DNA of 64,000 nucleotides from Eutreptiella sp. 'Long Island Sound 2002' (taxonomy: Eukaryota; Euglenozoa; Euglenophyceae; Eutreptiales; Eutreptiaceae). Positions 25,001 through 36,560 of this stretch are shown piece after piece. The stretch lies in assembly GCA_964036045.1 (NCBI GenBank), contig OZ038382.1, positions 76,122,687-76,186,686 of the forward strand. Direction: 5' to 3'. A program made the position numbers and the translations under genes. The notes beneath the pieces were generated by a model. The model saw only the letters and a program-made list of their open reading frames with translations. It was not told the DNA's origin and did no database searches. Every line of letters begins with the position of its first letter. Within the stretch, counting starts at the first letter, position 1.

Positions 25001-25122
25001 GCTGTTTCACTGGTCAATGGAACCGCTAAGGGTACAGGTCCTACAACCTCATCTCCTTCGGTATCCTGGCCGGCACCCGGTGCATCCACCTCCGTACGTC
25101 TAGCATGTGGAAAATGAGCCAT
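22082..25122 (-). pseudogene. Gene B: decayed paralogue of gene A
   Basis: It starts at the Met encoded at 25122 (MAHFPHARR). The frame runs to 24166 with a single in-frame TAG (24791-24793) and ends in a Cys-rich segment (HCRCCGQR...TCAC). After a region with two palindromes (23878-23897 and about 24003), homology to A resumes at 23749-23471 (LLNM, KRSR). It continues in shifted frames: WVDNWWHAQF (23262-23050), RAPLDIAREAG (23099-22848), LLVDCNIHYRVLK and FYGVWHPYK (23041-22685), PKLIVIEK (22669-22082). At least two frameshifts, the TAG and a TGA after FFPLF (22683 region) make an intact product unlikely unless undetected introns explain them. It conserves both candidate catalytic Asp residues. 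Confidence 0.5.
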
Positions 25123-26204
25123 GGCTGTTGTAAAAAGAAAATAGCATGTTACATGTAATTAATATATGGGACATATGACCACATAGTACATGTAACAGGA
25201 ATGCACAGTATGCACAAAAATCAACTGCAATAGATTAGGGTATGTTGCAAACAATGTGTCCTTAAACTCTAATAGAATCAAACACACCACAACAATGGAA
25301 ACATCACTTCACCAAGCTCCGACTACACTTGCATGCGAACAGACTAAGGCTTATTGTATAGTACTCCTTAATGGATACTAACTGTGATACCTACACAATA
25401 CCACAGTGGCACCATTGTAAAACACGATACAAGAGCTACGCAGCAGAAAGGCATAGAAAAATATATTAGCAGACCACATGTGGAATAAGTTTCCAAGTGT
25501 CATAGTGCTACTATGTCACACAAAGGGGGTCAAAATGGGGCATTGTGAAGGTGTGGGCTCTGCAGAGCCCAGCCAACAGGGACACCCTAGTAAGCACCCC
25601 TTAAGTACCAAGTATAGGAATGCTGGGCTGTGCGGAGCCCAAGTTGTTGGAAAATATTAATATAGGCGTGATTTTGGCACTTCCATCTAGATGATGTGGT
25701 GCCCGGTGTGGCACGTGTGTTTGACCATTGCCCATCCACCAGTCATGTATGCAAGAGTTGTATCCTTGATACCTGTTCCCGTTCACCGAATCGGGGACAA
25801 TGTTTAGGCTGACTATGTTAGAGCGTCAGGCAAAGTATACCACTTCACCCAGCGCCATGTCGCGTGGCCACTTGACCACTGTATACATGAGCCAATTGCT
25901 GTAACGGGGGTGGGCACAAAGGGAATAACTTGTAGCCTGGGCTCTGCAGAGCCCAGAGATCTGAAATGTGTAATATTGGGGCCTAAAATGACTTACACAA
26001 CTGGTCTGGGCTCTGTAGGACCCAGCCTGATGCACACATGCAACTTTGCACCCCTGTTTTAGCATATGCAAAACACCACCTATCACCCCTTTTTTCGCTA
26101 TAAACGATAGGGGGCACTATGGGCCTCCTAAGACCCTTGCTGCCTAGGGGGTCCCCAACACTTCACAGCAGGGCGGGGGGGGATCAGAGGGGGCCGAGAA
26201 AGGG
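25123..26204. other. Non-coding stretch upstream of gene B with two palindrome pairs
   Basis: No credible gene. It holds palindromes at about 25556-25575 and 25623-25642 (67 bp apart) and at 25938-25957 and 26006-26025 (68 bp apart), of the same CTGGGCTCTGCAGAGCCCAG family. Gene B's promoter would lie at 25130-25400, an A/T-richer part, but no convincing signal was found. Confidence 0.6.
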
Positions 26205-27620
26205 GCCAAGTGGCTACATAACCCCTGCGGCCTTTGGGGTCCCCACCGCTTCAAAGCGGCGGACAAAATCACATGTGGCTACATGACCCTTGCCGTCCGG
26301 AGGGTTCCCTAGCGCTTCAAAGCACAAGACAACACCACAGGTCATCCATAACTAGGACGGGTGGCTACATGACCCCTGCGGCCTTAGGGGGATCCCCAAC
26401 ACTTCAAAGCGCGGGAACAAATCACAGGTGGCCCACAAGTGGGCTAGCTGACTACATAACGCCTGCCGCCTACAGGGTCCCCAACGCTTCAAAGCCGGCG
26501 ACAAGATCCCACGGGGCGCACAAGTGGGCCGGGTGGCTACATGACCGCTGCCGCTTGGGGGATCCCCAATGCTTCAAAGCCGGGAAAATCAAAATGGGCC
26601 CACAAGTGCGCCGGGTGGCACATTACCCCTGCCGCCTCCCGCCTCGGGGTCCCCAACGCTTCACAGCAACGGGCAAAATCAAACATGGCGGAAAAGTGGG
26701 CGGGGTGTCTATATCCCACTTGTGGGCCACCATTGTTCTTCCCACGCTTTGAAGTGTTGGGGACACCCCAAGCGGCAACGGTCATGTAGCTACAGAACGC
26801 CTGCCGCCTTGGGGCTCCCCATATGCTTCAAAGTTGGGAACAAAATCAGCGGTGGCCCACAAGTGGACCGGGTGGCTATATAAGCCCTGCCGCCTAGGGT
26901 GTCCCCAAGACTCAAAGCGGGGGGCATACTCAGTAGCGGCCCACAAGTGGTGCGGGGTGCTACAAAACCCGTGCCGCTTGAGGGATACCCAATGCCTCAA
27001 GTGGGGGACAAAATCAATGTTGCGAACAAAGGAGACGGGTGGCTACATAACCCTTGCCACCTGGGGGTCCCCAACGCTTTAGAGCCGGGGACAAAACCAA
27101 TATGGCCCACAAGTGCACCGGGTGGCAAGGTAACCCCTGCCGCCTTGGGGTCCCCAACGCTTCACAGCACAGCAACACAGCAACGGGCAAAACCACACGT
27201 GGCCCACAAGTGCGTTGGGTGACTATGGAACCCCCAGCCGCCTAGCGGGTCCCCAACGCTTTAGAGCCGGGGGACAAAATCACAAGTGGCCCACAAGGGA
27301 GCCGGTCGGCTACATAACCGCTGCCGTTTGGGGGATCCCTAACGCCTCAGGGAGGGGGACAAAGTCAGCAGTGGCGCACAACTTAGCCGGGTGGCTACAT
27401 GAGCCCTGCGGCCCGTGGGGTCCCCAACACTCAAAGTAGGGGACAAAATCAACATAGGCCCACAAGTGAGCCGGTCGGCTACATAACCCTTGCCGCCTAG
27501 GGGGTCCCCAACGCTTCAAGAGCAGGGGGCAAATTCACACGTGGCCCACGAGTAGGCGAGGTGGCTACACAACCTTTGCCGCCTAGGAGGTCACGGAGGC
27601 TTTAGAGCCGGGTACAAATT
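26205..27620 (+). repeat. Degenerate ~90 bp tandem repeat
   Basis: About 15-16 units follow the pattern GGGTGGCTACATAACC, CTGCCGCCT, GGGGTCCCCAACGCTTCAAAG, GGGACAAAATCA, GGTGGCCCACAAGTG. Unit length varies from about 63 to 97 bp and one unit near 26730 is inverted in part. The core GGGGTCCCC is itself palindromic. No gene. Confidence 0.9.
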
Positions 27621-27834
27621 CAACATACTAAAGCTCAACACCGCGTCAGGTGCACCCCCCAACGCCGTAAACATTGAGGAATCTCAATGAAATTCTATTG
27701 CCTTCAGTGCACAGACAGCCAATTAGTCAGTTAGCCAGGCCAGCAGTCAGTCAGACAGAAACACACAGATTGGGTTTTCTGTTAGTGGCAGGCTCCGCTC
27801 CAAGCAGTGGGGAGAACCGATGTCCTCAGGGCAA

Positions 27835-27995
27835 GCTTTGGCCAAATGGTAGACTTTTTGGTCGGCGGTTCGAATCCCGGTCGGGCAAACATGGCGGGGC
27901 GGCGGCGCCGACAACAGTCCACTGACCTGGATTCAAACCACCGACCTAAATCCCCGCAGCAAGCTGCTTTACCATTCGCTTTACCATTCGACCGG
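27835..27995. other. Two tRNA-like segments head to head
   Basis: Plus strand: box-A-like TGGCCAAATGG (27839-27849) and perfect box B GGTTCGAATCC (27867-27877), closer together than in a tRNA gene. Minus strand: box-B-like GTGGTTTGAATCC (complement of 27929-27941) with a duplicated AATGGTAAAGC upstream (27970-27992). These look like tRNA-derived SINE heads or decayed tRNA genes rather than functional tRNAs. Confidence 0.45.
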
Positions 27996-27999
27996 AGTT

Positions 28000-30259
28000 T
28001 GATGTGACAGTGATATGCCTCCCCAATGCTTGGAGCCTTCTGAGCAAAAACTTTTGACCCCGCCCCCCTAGCCCCCCGGCCCCTCAAAAAAGTGATATCC
28101 AATTTTAGGGGATAGAGGCCTGAGAATAAAAAAATCCATTGGGGGATTGTCGTAGGTTAAAATAATGATTTCACAAGGGGTTGGACATCAAATATCATGC
28201 CTTGGGGTATGCTACGCGAATGACCCCAAAAAGGGGGGGTATACGACGCCCGCGCCTGCGCTTGATCTAACAACCTCTCTTCAAGGTGATTTTGCATTTT
28301 TGTTGACACCGAATTGTATCTGAAAAACACAGTTCCAGCAACAGTGTAAACTAGGTGCACAGGATCTGTACCTTGTTCAGATATGCTACGACGGGTCATT
28401 GGCAACCCGGGGGGAATGTGTAATGCAGATCCACAAAAGGCAGATCGCTATAACTTGCATTTTCCACACAATTGAAAAGACATCTCCCAAATTGGACAAC
28501 TACGAGGATGCTCCCATTTTTTGTCATGCTCGGTGTAGAGATGAACCCTATGTCACATCACCATGCAAAAATGTTTACGGCGCCAACGTCGCAAAAAAAT
28601 CGTCTACCCAGCGATTGCAAACCAATAGTATGACCAAAAAATATTGTCTGGAGGAGGAGGGCAAAGATGGACAAAGGGGTAGGAGTCTGCATAGTCCATT
28701 GTTGCTTCCCATATGTGCTAAGTGTGATCCCTACTGTAACCTCTGGAAGCTGGACACGAACACGCCAGTGAACGCCACCAATGGGCAGGGGGATCATTCT
28801 GCAGTAGGTACACATTTACGGCACCACATGATTGCAGCACACATGGGCCAGGGTGCACCCAAGGACTTGCTGGTCACATTTGTCATTGGTGCTGGTGACA
28901 GGCAGTGCCACAAAACCCCCATTGTCACGATAGTCGTCGGAAACAAGAGATTAAGGAAGGTGGTGCACTGCAGTGATACTGGGGGGCTCCCCACTTGGAA
29001 GAAATTCTGGCTCTTACAGCCCGTTTCAAACCACCCCCAAAAAGACAACCCAACAGGTTCACCTGTTGGATCTCATTAGGCTGGTGTGGAAACCTTTTGA
29101 CACCACCCCTATATTTTCATGACCCCTACATGTGGCAGTTTGGACAGTTTGCAGTTTAAACATTGGTCACTGTGTTTAGATGCACCTGGACATGTTCTGG
29201 CTGGTGCTGGTGAAGGGCGCCGCCACAAAAACCCCATTGTCACCATAATCATTGGAATTTACCCCCTCTCATTTTACGGCGCTGGCGCCGTAAATGTGTA
29301 CCCACTGCAGAATGATCCCCCCCTGCCCATTGGGTGTTCACTGGTGTGTCCCGTTGGGCTTGTGTGGAAAGCTTTTGAGTTCACCCCCATATTAGCATGA
29401 TGCAACAAGTGGATTATGCAGGTTCCTCCCAATTTGTCAATCTCTGCCCTTCTCCGTCAGACAGAGATCCAAGGAGGGGTGTGGTCTCTATTCCTCTGAG
29501 GGGGTTTGAACTCCCTGCGATCTGACTGCTTCCCCTCCAATACCCCTGCCAATTTACCGCGCCAGCACCGCAAACGTTTACAGAGGTGGCGCCGGAAACG
29601 CTTACGTTAGAAGTGTGCCAAACCACCTACCATCCCCCTTTTGGCAATCCGTACACTTAATGGAAATGTCCATGGTGTTTACGGCACGTTTACGGCGCTA
29701 CACGTGCGCACAGTGCACCCCAAGTGGCTGGTCAGTTCCACTTGGGGTGCACGGTCTGCACATTTCTCGGAGTCAGTTGAAGGGGGGGGGGGGGCTAAAC
29801 AGTCGAAAATTGTCTGTTACACAATGTCTGTTATAGGGGGGGGGGAGGGCAATGTGCCCATGACTCAGAATGTGCACATGACTCCAATTTTGACAGCTTT
29901 CGCGTCGCAAAAAAATGTCACAAAAGCGAAATCTGGGCTAAAAAACATCCTTTTCCTGTTGGCTATTACCCAAACAACCTGGGGTGGAAAACCAACCTAT
30001 CACTCCGCTGTACTCTCCTCGCAGCACTCTGTTGCGCTGCAACTCCAACAAGTGCAACATTGTGACGAATCCGAACTGATGTGGTACAAGTAGCAAATTG
30101 AATTTGACGCACAATAAAATCCAAAGAAAGCGTGCACCTAAAATACTATATGTGCCTGGAGTGAGCAACCAATTGATGTGGGCGTCCATGGAACGCCTGG
30201 TGCTCCAATCAGTAGCATGATTGATGAGATACGCCCCCCTTGCTGGATCAAGATGCACC
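28000..30259. other. Non-coding, with dispersed GGCGCC-centred inverted repeats
   Basis: No gene recognised, although the missing last carrier exon might be expected on this side. 28756-28825 and 29276-29360 are inverted copies (atgggcagggggatcattct against its complement). A 10-bp stem with a 2-bp loop (TTTACGGCGC..GCGCCGTAAA) sits at 29273-29294, and related TTTACGGC motifs recur at 28574, 28815, 29684 and 29694. Confidence 0.6.
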
Positions 30260-30289
30260 CTACCTACAAAGAATGCAAGCGGGAAATAC

Positions 30290-30487
30290 CTTCAAAATTG
30301 TGGTTGCACAATGCAAAGAACTGTTGTAAATTCGCTCCTCCAGAGGCTTGCCAGATTGCATCATCATCCGGCGCCGCACAGTATCAAACGGATATGCCAT
30401 CATGGCAGCAGTAATGTCCACGGCCATGGCCAGGCCCAGGAACAATGGCAGAGAGGCATATGTCCTCTTTTGCTCTCCAAAGACCAT
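30290..30487 (-). CDS. ADP/ATP carrier, exon 4 (third carrier repeat)
   Basis: Minus-strand exon between acceptor CCCAG and donor GTATTT. It encodes FGEQKRTYASLPLFLGLAMA, a membrane helix, then AYPFDTVRRRMMMQSG. RRRMMM is the diagnostic signature of mitochondrial ADP/ATP carriers, and PxDxVRRR is the third-repeat carrier motif. The exon joins exon 3 in phase 0 (DPLKK|MVFGEQ), as the family requires. The following exon, which should encode the last amphipathic and transmembrane helices (about 60 residues), was not found in the window. The protein exchanges ADP and ATP across the inner mitochondrial membrane. Confidence 0.85.
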
Positions 30488-30529
30488 CTGGGGAAACATT
30501 GGGACAGATTGTGGTTGAAAACCTCAATA

Positions 30530-31230
30530 ACTGGTTCTGGGGGAGGGGGAGGGGGAGGGGGAGAACATCTCAAGAAACAGAGGGGGGGGGCTTACTCCTT
30601 TTCATTCATGCATTCATTCACTTCATGGCAGGCAGTTGGGTGGGTGGGGGGGGGAAGGAGGTCTCTCCTAATGATACGGGTGGGATTGATCCAAAACGTT
30701 GGGCAGTGTGCAGGGGCTGGCTTTAGTGGTGGTGATCCATGGCACTTTGGATCACTAGGGGGGGCAGGCAGGTGGGACAGGAGTGGGTGCACAAAAGGGG
30801 CACCCAACAGGGGGGTGCCAACAGACAGGGGGAGGAGCGACATAGACACACAGAACGCGGGAGCCAAACCAGGAGGGACAAGGGAGAGCATAGCAGGCAA
30901 GGAGGAGGGGCACAGCAAGGCAGGAGAGGCAACCAGAACAGCGGGAACAGGGAACCAGAATGGAGGGGATGGGAGAGCGTGCGCATGGGAGGCAGCGACA
31001 ACAAAGGGGATGGCCTGGCCAGCCAGCCCCGTCGCTACCGGGTGCCAGGGAAACCCCTGCTCAACCGGCATCAGGTGGGGGGTGTCTCCCGCAGCCCAGA
31101 TGGGCTGTTTGCGCAGCAGGAGTGGGAGCCCATCAGGGGCAGACCAACCGTGAGGGGGAAAAGGACATATGGTGGATGGCCTCATGTACACCAGCTGGGG
31201 GGACGGGCAGTCCTACCCAGGAGGCGGTCG
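30530..31230. other. G-rich unique sequence, no gene called
   Basis: Purine-rich on the plus strand, with a GGGGGA repeat (30540-30562). Long frames are open here on both strands through base composition. No motif supports coding. Confidence 0.55.
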
Positions 31231-31234
31231 CTGC

Positions 31235-32440
31235 CTAAAGAGCGGAACTCCTGCAATGCACTGCCACACTGCCAGAGGGCAGTGGGCAGTGGAACTCCTG
31301 CAATCTGCGGGCCCACCAGCAGCTTGGGGGACGGGGAGTCCTGCCCAGGAGGTGGTCGCTGCCTAAAGAGCGGAACTCCTGCAATGCACTGCCACACTGC
31401 TTGGGGGCAGTGGGCAGTGGAACTCATGTCATGCACTGCCTCACTGCCTGGGGGCAGTGGGCAGTGCAACTCCTGCAATGCACTGCCACACTGCCCGGGG
31501 GCGGTGGGTAGCTCCCAACGGCCCGGGCCCACCAGCCTGGGGGGACGGGGAGTCCTGCCCAAGCGGCGGTCGGTGCCTATGGAGCGCCTGCAGGGGACGG
31601 CAGTCCCCAACCGCCCGGGCCCACCAGCTTGGGGAACGCGGTCGGTGCTCAAGGAGGGCCTGCGGGGGATGGCGGTTCCCAACAGCCCGGGCTCACCAGC
31701 CGGGGGTGACGGGGTGTCCTGCCTAGGCGGCGGTCGGTGCTCATGGAGGGCCCACGGGGGATAGCAGTTCCCAACAGCCCGGGCTCACCAGCCGGGGGGG
31801 ACGGGGAGTCCCGCCCAAGCGGCGGTCGGTGCCCATGGAGGGCTTGCGGGGGAGTGGCAGTTCCCAATGGCCCGGGCCCACCAGCCTGGGGGGACGGGGA
31901 GTCCTGCCCAGGCGGTGGTCGGTGCTCAAGGAGGGCCCGCAGGGGCAACGGCCCGGGCCCACCAGCCTGGCCGGACGGGGAGTCCTGCCTAGGCGGCGGT
32001 CGGTGCTCATGGAGGGCCTGTAGGGGACGGCAGTTCCCAACGGCCCAGGCTCACCAGCCTGGGAGGACAGGGAATCCTGCCTAGGCGACGGTCGGTGCTC
32101 AAGGAGGGCCTGCGGGGGATAGCAGTCGCCAACTGCCCGGGCCCACCAGCCTGGGGGGACGGGGCCTCCTGGCCAGGCGGCGGTCGGTGCTCAAGGAGGG
32201 CCTGCGGGGGTCAGCAGTTCCCAACGGCCCAGGCTCACCAGCCCGGGGGGACGGGGAGTCCTACCCGGGCGGCGGTCGGTGCCATTGGAGGGCCTGCGGG
32301 GGGCTGCAGGTCCCTAAATCGGCCCGGGCCCACCAACTGGGGGGTCAGGGAGTCCCGCCCAGGCAGCGGCCGGTTCCTGGAGGGTGCCTGCAGGGGGCGG
32401 TAGTCTGAAGCGGCGTGTGCCAGCCTGCCGGGGAGGGCCA
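31235..32440 (+). repeat. Minisatellites upstream of element copy 2 (47-mer, then ~90-mer)
   Basis: 31235-31500 holds a few units of the same ~47 bp repeat as 35345-36560 (CTGCAATGCACTGCC...GGGGGCAGTGGGCAGT). 31505-32440 holds about ten ~88-94 bp units with CCACCAGCCTGGGGGGACGG, AGTCCTGCCCAGGCGGCGG and TCGGTGCTCAAGGAGGGCCTG. These units are clearly related to the 82- and 94-mers at 36.5-45 kb. Confidence 0.92.
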
Positions 32441-32639
32441 AGGGTCCTGCCCGGCTGGTGGCTGTTGCTGAGACACGTCCTGCCCGGCCTCCCCCACCCG
32501 CTCCTGCGTCGGGTTCCCCCATCCGTAGAGCTCCGGGCTGTGTCCTCCGGTCCGAAGACCGTACTAACGCCTCGCCTCCGCTAGCTGTAAGATGGGGTTA
32601 CCCTTCGCCCCTACCCGGCTACACTCAGCAACAAGCAGC

Positions 32640-34500
32640 CAAGGCAAGCAAGCAGTACCGGAGACCATAACCCCAGGGTAGCAGCAGCAAGGACTCAACG
32701 TGAGTCCTCTTAACCAGAACCCTAAGTCCCGCCGGGGCTTAACTCCCCAACAATACGGTACTTAGGGCCCCCTTGGGCAGTTTAAGCCCGCGGAGATGCG
32801 AAGAGGCGTGACTGCCAGCACTTACGTCTGGCCTGTCATACCCAGATAACTGGGCTCGCCTCAACGCGGCCGGTTGAGTCCGGCTCTGGGGGGCGCACTT
32901 AACTGAGCCTGGGGGAGGCCCTTTAGCCCTTTTAGCATTAATTATGGCAGTATACACAGTATACACAGTATGTTTGTGTTATTCAAAAGATTGTACATTT
33001 TTACCCCGCAGACATCCCCCCTCCGGTGGTGCGCTCACCATTGGGGCTGCCTTTGGGGGATCGGGGGCTGTTACCCCTCCCGGGCGCCCTCCCTGCTGTG
33101 GGCGCCGGCGTGGTGGCCGCGGGGGCCTATACCCTACCCATACTCAAAGGATGTTAGCGTTACCAAGGGTGTCCAGCCGGACGGGTGCCCACAGGGGGGC
33201 TTTTCAATACAACTCAATATTCTGTTCTCCAGTCAAAACCCAGCCACAATCTGAAGATGAATTCCCAACTGAGCCGTACAAGGGCGGCGTGGCCTCAAAC
33301 CGCTCCACCAGCGGGGCCACGCCGCCCGTTCCGGGGGGGCTGTGGGGGCCCCGGCCTATTCTTGGAGGGTTCCGCCCTGCATAGGGCACGACCCACAAGC
33401 ATGGGAGGGTTCCGTTCAGCATAGGGCTCCAACCACAAATTTTGTTGGCCGGGGGGGGGGGGGTGCTGGGCAGCGCGAGGTAGGTGCCATCGCCGTGGCG
33501 CAGTGGTGTCGTAGCTGTGGGCTCTGGCTCCTTCCCCGGCTGCGATGTCTGGGGCGTTCGAGGAGGGGCAGTTGGTTAACACGGGGAGGGGGGGGGGGGT
33601 CCTACCGGGCCGTCCCACCGCTCCCTCTCGCCCTGCGGGTCCCCTCGCTCTCCCCATGACCCGCTTTCCCTCGGCCCCCTGCCCTACTACCCTCTAGACA
33701 GCTTGGCCGCTGGTCAAGCCCCACTGCGGGGGGCCTCCTTACCGCGACCGGATCGGAATGAGGGGCGGGCCCAGGGAGGCAGGCTCTTCTTCCGGCCCCT
33801 GGTGGTGTACTTCCTGCAGAGCATGGGGCACATAGGGAAAGGGGGTGCATGGGGGGGAGTGCACCGGGGCAGCCGCGGGAGCGCGGTCTCACGCGGGGGG
33901 ATGGGGGAGGGGGGGGTTGAGCCCCCCCTTCCCATTACCCTCTCCCCATCCTGCCTTGTCTGTCCCCCCTTGTGCCCTCTGCCCCTACTTCCCTTGCACA
34001 CACCTGGCCGCGGCACTGCCGGCGAGGCCCCACTGTAGGGGGGCCTCCGCGCCGTCGGCCTTGCCGCCTGTGGGGACGGGGCTGCATGTGGGGATGGGAG
34101 GGAGGGGGCACAGGGGCGCGCGCAGGGGCGGCGGCAGGGGGAGCAGAAGCACGCAGCGCGGGGCATGCGCACGCCAGGGCTTCTTGGAGGCCCCTGTGGG
34201 TGCGGTGGGGGCGCTGGGGGAGAGGAGGGGGAGGCTGGGTCAGCCGTCCTCGCTAGGGGTCGTTGACCGTTCCCAGGGCCGAGGCGGCCGGTACTAGGGG
34301 CCGCGGGCTCCCCGGGATGGTGCTTGGCGCTGGGGCATGTGCGCACCTGACACTGTTAGTACACCGCTGCTAGGGCAGTGCCTGGGCGCTGTAGTCCGGG
34401 GCTTCGCACCCGGTACCCAGCTTATGGGTAGAGTTGGGGAGTACTCATGGTGTAGTGTGGTGTGGTGTGGTGTGCCGAAGGCGCTGTTACCAAAAGGCAA
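32640..34500 (+). repeat. Dispersed element copy 2
   Basis: Matches copy 3 (45064-46500) over the leader, the accccgcag acceptor-like site, the shared ORF start (PVVRSPLG at about 33020) and again over the distal part (34215-34480: cagccgtcct, ggccgcgg, gacactgttagtacaccgc, ggggagtactca), where both run into a TGTGG microsatellite. Between these, 33200-34200 is GC-rich and poorly matched. Leader hairpin at 32691-32707. No coding domain is recognised. Possibly a non-autonomous retroelement. Confidence 0.6.
33491..33565 (+). other. tRNA-like (SINE head-like) segment
   Basis: GCCGTGGCGCAGTGGT has a perfect box A (TGGCGCAGTGG), and GGGGCGTTCGAGG about 55 bp later resembles box B. It is flanked on both sides by poly-G tracts (33452-33464 and 33585-33598). 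A tRNA-derived short interspersed element is likely; a working tRNA is not supported. Confidence 0.4.
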
Positions 34501-34641
34501 AAGGCCGGGATGTCTACCCACGGGTACAGGTAAACGGGCTGGGCTGTGTGTGTTGTGTGCGCGCTGTGCGTAAGTGTGTAGGCCTCGGCAGGGGGAGGGG
34601 GAGTCGGGGAGACCTGGTGAGTTCGCCTCTGGCGACCGCGC

Positions 34642-35345
34642 TTATTCCAGGAGCTCCCGCTCCACCCCTTCCCTTTCTGCTTGCAGTTGCAGGCGTAGCT
34701 CCTGCAACGCCCACGCCATCGTGCTGCCCGGGCCCAGGCGGGCCTTCAGCAGTGTGGCACGCGCCTCGGCGTGGGCGTACCAGAGCCGTATGGACTCCTC
34801 CACGACGTGGCGGAGGAACTCCGTGCCCAGCGAGTGGGGCCCTGTACACTCCAGGTGGGCCAGCTGCATGGAGGGGGTCCGCAGGGCTGCCGCCCACTGC
34901 TCCAGCACAGTCGGTTCCCACAGCTGGTGACGCACTGGGGCCGCCCGTGGCCCCACCTTCTGGTCGAGCCACGCTGCGAGGCGCCGGCGGGCTGGCCCCC
35001 ACTCGTGCGATTGAGCCGAGCAGGCCCACAATTGGGGCGCCGTCTCGGGCTGTGTCCCGCACTGGAGGCACGTTGTATCCAGCACCGTGCCCCGGTGGGA
35101 GGAACGGTGGGCTAGGACGGCCATGGTCGGGACGTTGTCCATGCGATGCGCCGTGATGTGGCGCTGCTGGTCGTGGTCGAACCAGTCCAGGGGAAGGCCC
35201 CCCCCTGGCATGAAGTTTACCCCCCAGCGGGCCTCGTAGATGGCTTGCGCCGGTTTGGAGGCCCGGTCCTGCAACCAGTCACTCAGCGCCGTCGGGGAGA
35301 GCTGGCACTGGTCGCGGAAGGGCACTGGGGGGACAAATGAGTAGC
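34642..35345 (-). pseudogene. LINE-type reverse transcriptase, C-terminal remnant
   Basis: Minus-strand frame ending at 34642. It contains C-x2-C (CLQCG) followed by PETAPQLWAC, the Cys-rich segment typical after the reverse transcriptase of non-LTR elements, with Gln where His is usual. Upstream are conserved-looking AQAIYEARWGVNF and DHDQQRHITAHR. It ends in a charged Gln/Glu-rich helix (LRLQLQAEREGVERELLE). The polymerase domain itself is absent: the frame runs into the 47-bp minisatellite at 35345. The assignment is by pattern. Confidence 0.45.
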
Positions 35346-36560
35346 CAACTCCTGCAATGCACTGCCCCACTGCCCTCGGGCAGTAGGCAGTGCAACTCCT
35401 GCAATGCACTGCCTCACTGCCTGGGGGCAGTGGGCAGTGGAATTCCTGCAATGCTCTGCCCCAGTGCCTGGGGGCAGGGGGCAGCGCAACTCCTGCAATG
35501 CCCTATCTCACTGCCCTGGGGCATTGGGCAGTGGCATTGGGCACTGCCCCGCTGCCTGGGGGCAGCAGGCAGTGCAACACCTGCAATGCACTGCCTCACT
35601 GCCTGGGGGCAGTGGGCAGTTGAACCCCTGCAATGCACTGCCTCACCGCCTGGGAGCAGTGGGCAGTGCAACTCCTGCAATGCTCTGCCTGACTGCCCTG
35701 GGGGCAGCGGGCAGTGCCACTCCTGCAATCCACTGCCTCACTGCCTGGGGGCAGTGGGCAGTGCAGCTCCTGCAATGCACTGCCTGACTGCCCTGGGGGC
35801 AGTGGGCAGTGCCACTCCTGCAATCCACTGCCGCACTGCCTGGGGGCAGTGGGCAGTGCAGCTCCTGCAATGCACTGCCTCACTGGCTGGGGGCAGTGGG
35901 CAGTGCAACTCCTGCAATGCACTGCCTCACTGCCCTCGGGCAGCAGGCAGTGCAACTCCTGCAATGCACTGCCTCACTGCCTGGGGGCAGTGGGCAGTGG
36001 TACTCCTGCAATGCTCTGCCCCACTGCCTGGGGGAAGTGGACAGTGGAACTCCTGCAATGCGCTGCCTCACTGCCTGGGGGCAGTGGGCAGTGGAACTCC
36101 CGCAATACACCGCCCCAATGCCCGGGAGGAGTGGGCAGTGCAACTCCTGCAATGCACTGCCTCACTGCCTGGGAACAGTGGGCAGTGCAACTCCTGCAAT
36201 GCACTGCCTCACTGCCTGGGGGCAGTGGGCACTGCCACTCCTGCAATGCACTGCCGCACTGCCCTCGGGCAGCAGGCAGTGCAACTCCTGCAATGCACTG
36301 CCTCACTGCCTGGGGGCAGTGGGCAGTGGAACTCCTGCAATGCTCTGTCCTACTGCCTGGGGGAAGTGGACAGTGGAACTCCTGCAATGCGCTGCCTCAC
36401 TGCCTGGGGGCAGTGGGCAGTGGAACTCCCGCAATACACCGCCTCACTGCCTGGGAGGAGCGGGCAGTGAAACTCCTGCGATGCACTGCCTCACTGCCTG
36501 GGGGCAGTGGGCAGTAGAACGCCTGCAATACACTGCCCCACTGCCTGGGGGCAGTGGGCA
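35345..36560 (+). repeat. 47-bp minisatellite
   Basis: About 26 units of GCAACTCCTGCAATGCACTG + CCTCACTGCCTGGGGGCAGT + GGGCAGT. The CACTGCC...GGCAGTG part is an inverted repeat, so each unit can form a hairpin. Frames open on both strands here are by-products. Confidence 0.95.

Noticed and set aside
29938-30258. Candidate last exon of the ADP/ATP carrier directly after exon 4
   Set aside because: The frame lacks the expected [FY]xG and final transmembrane helix motifs and begins inside the intron after donor GTATTT.
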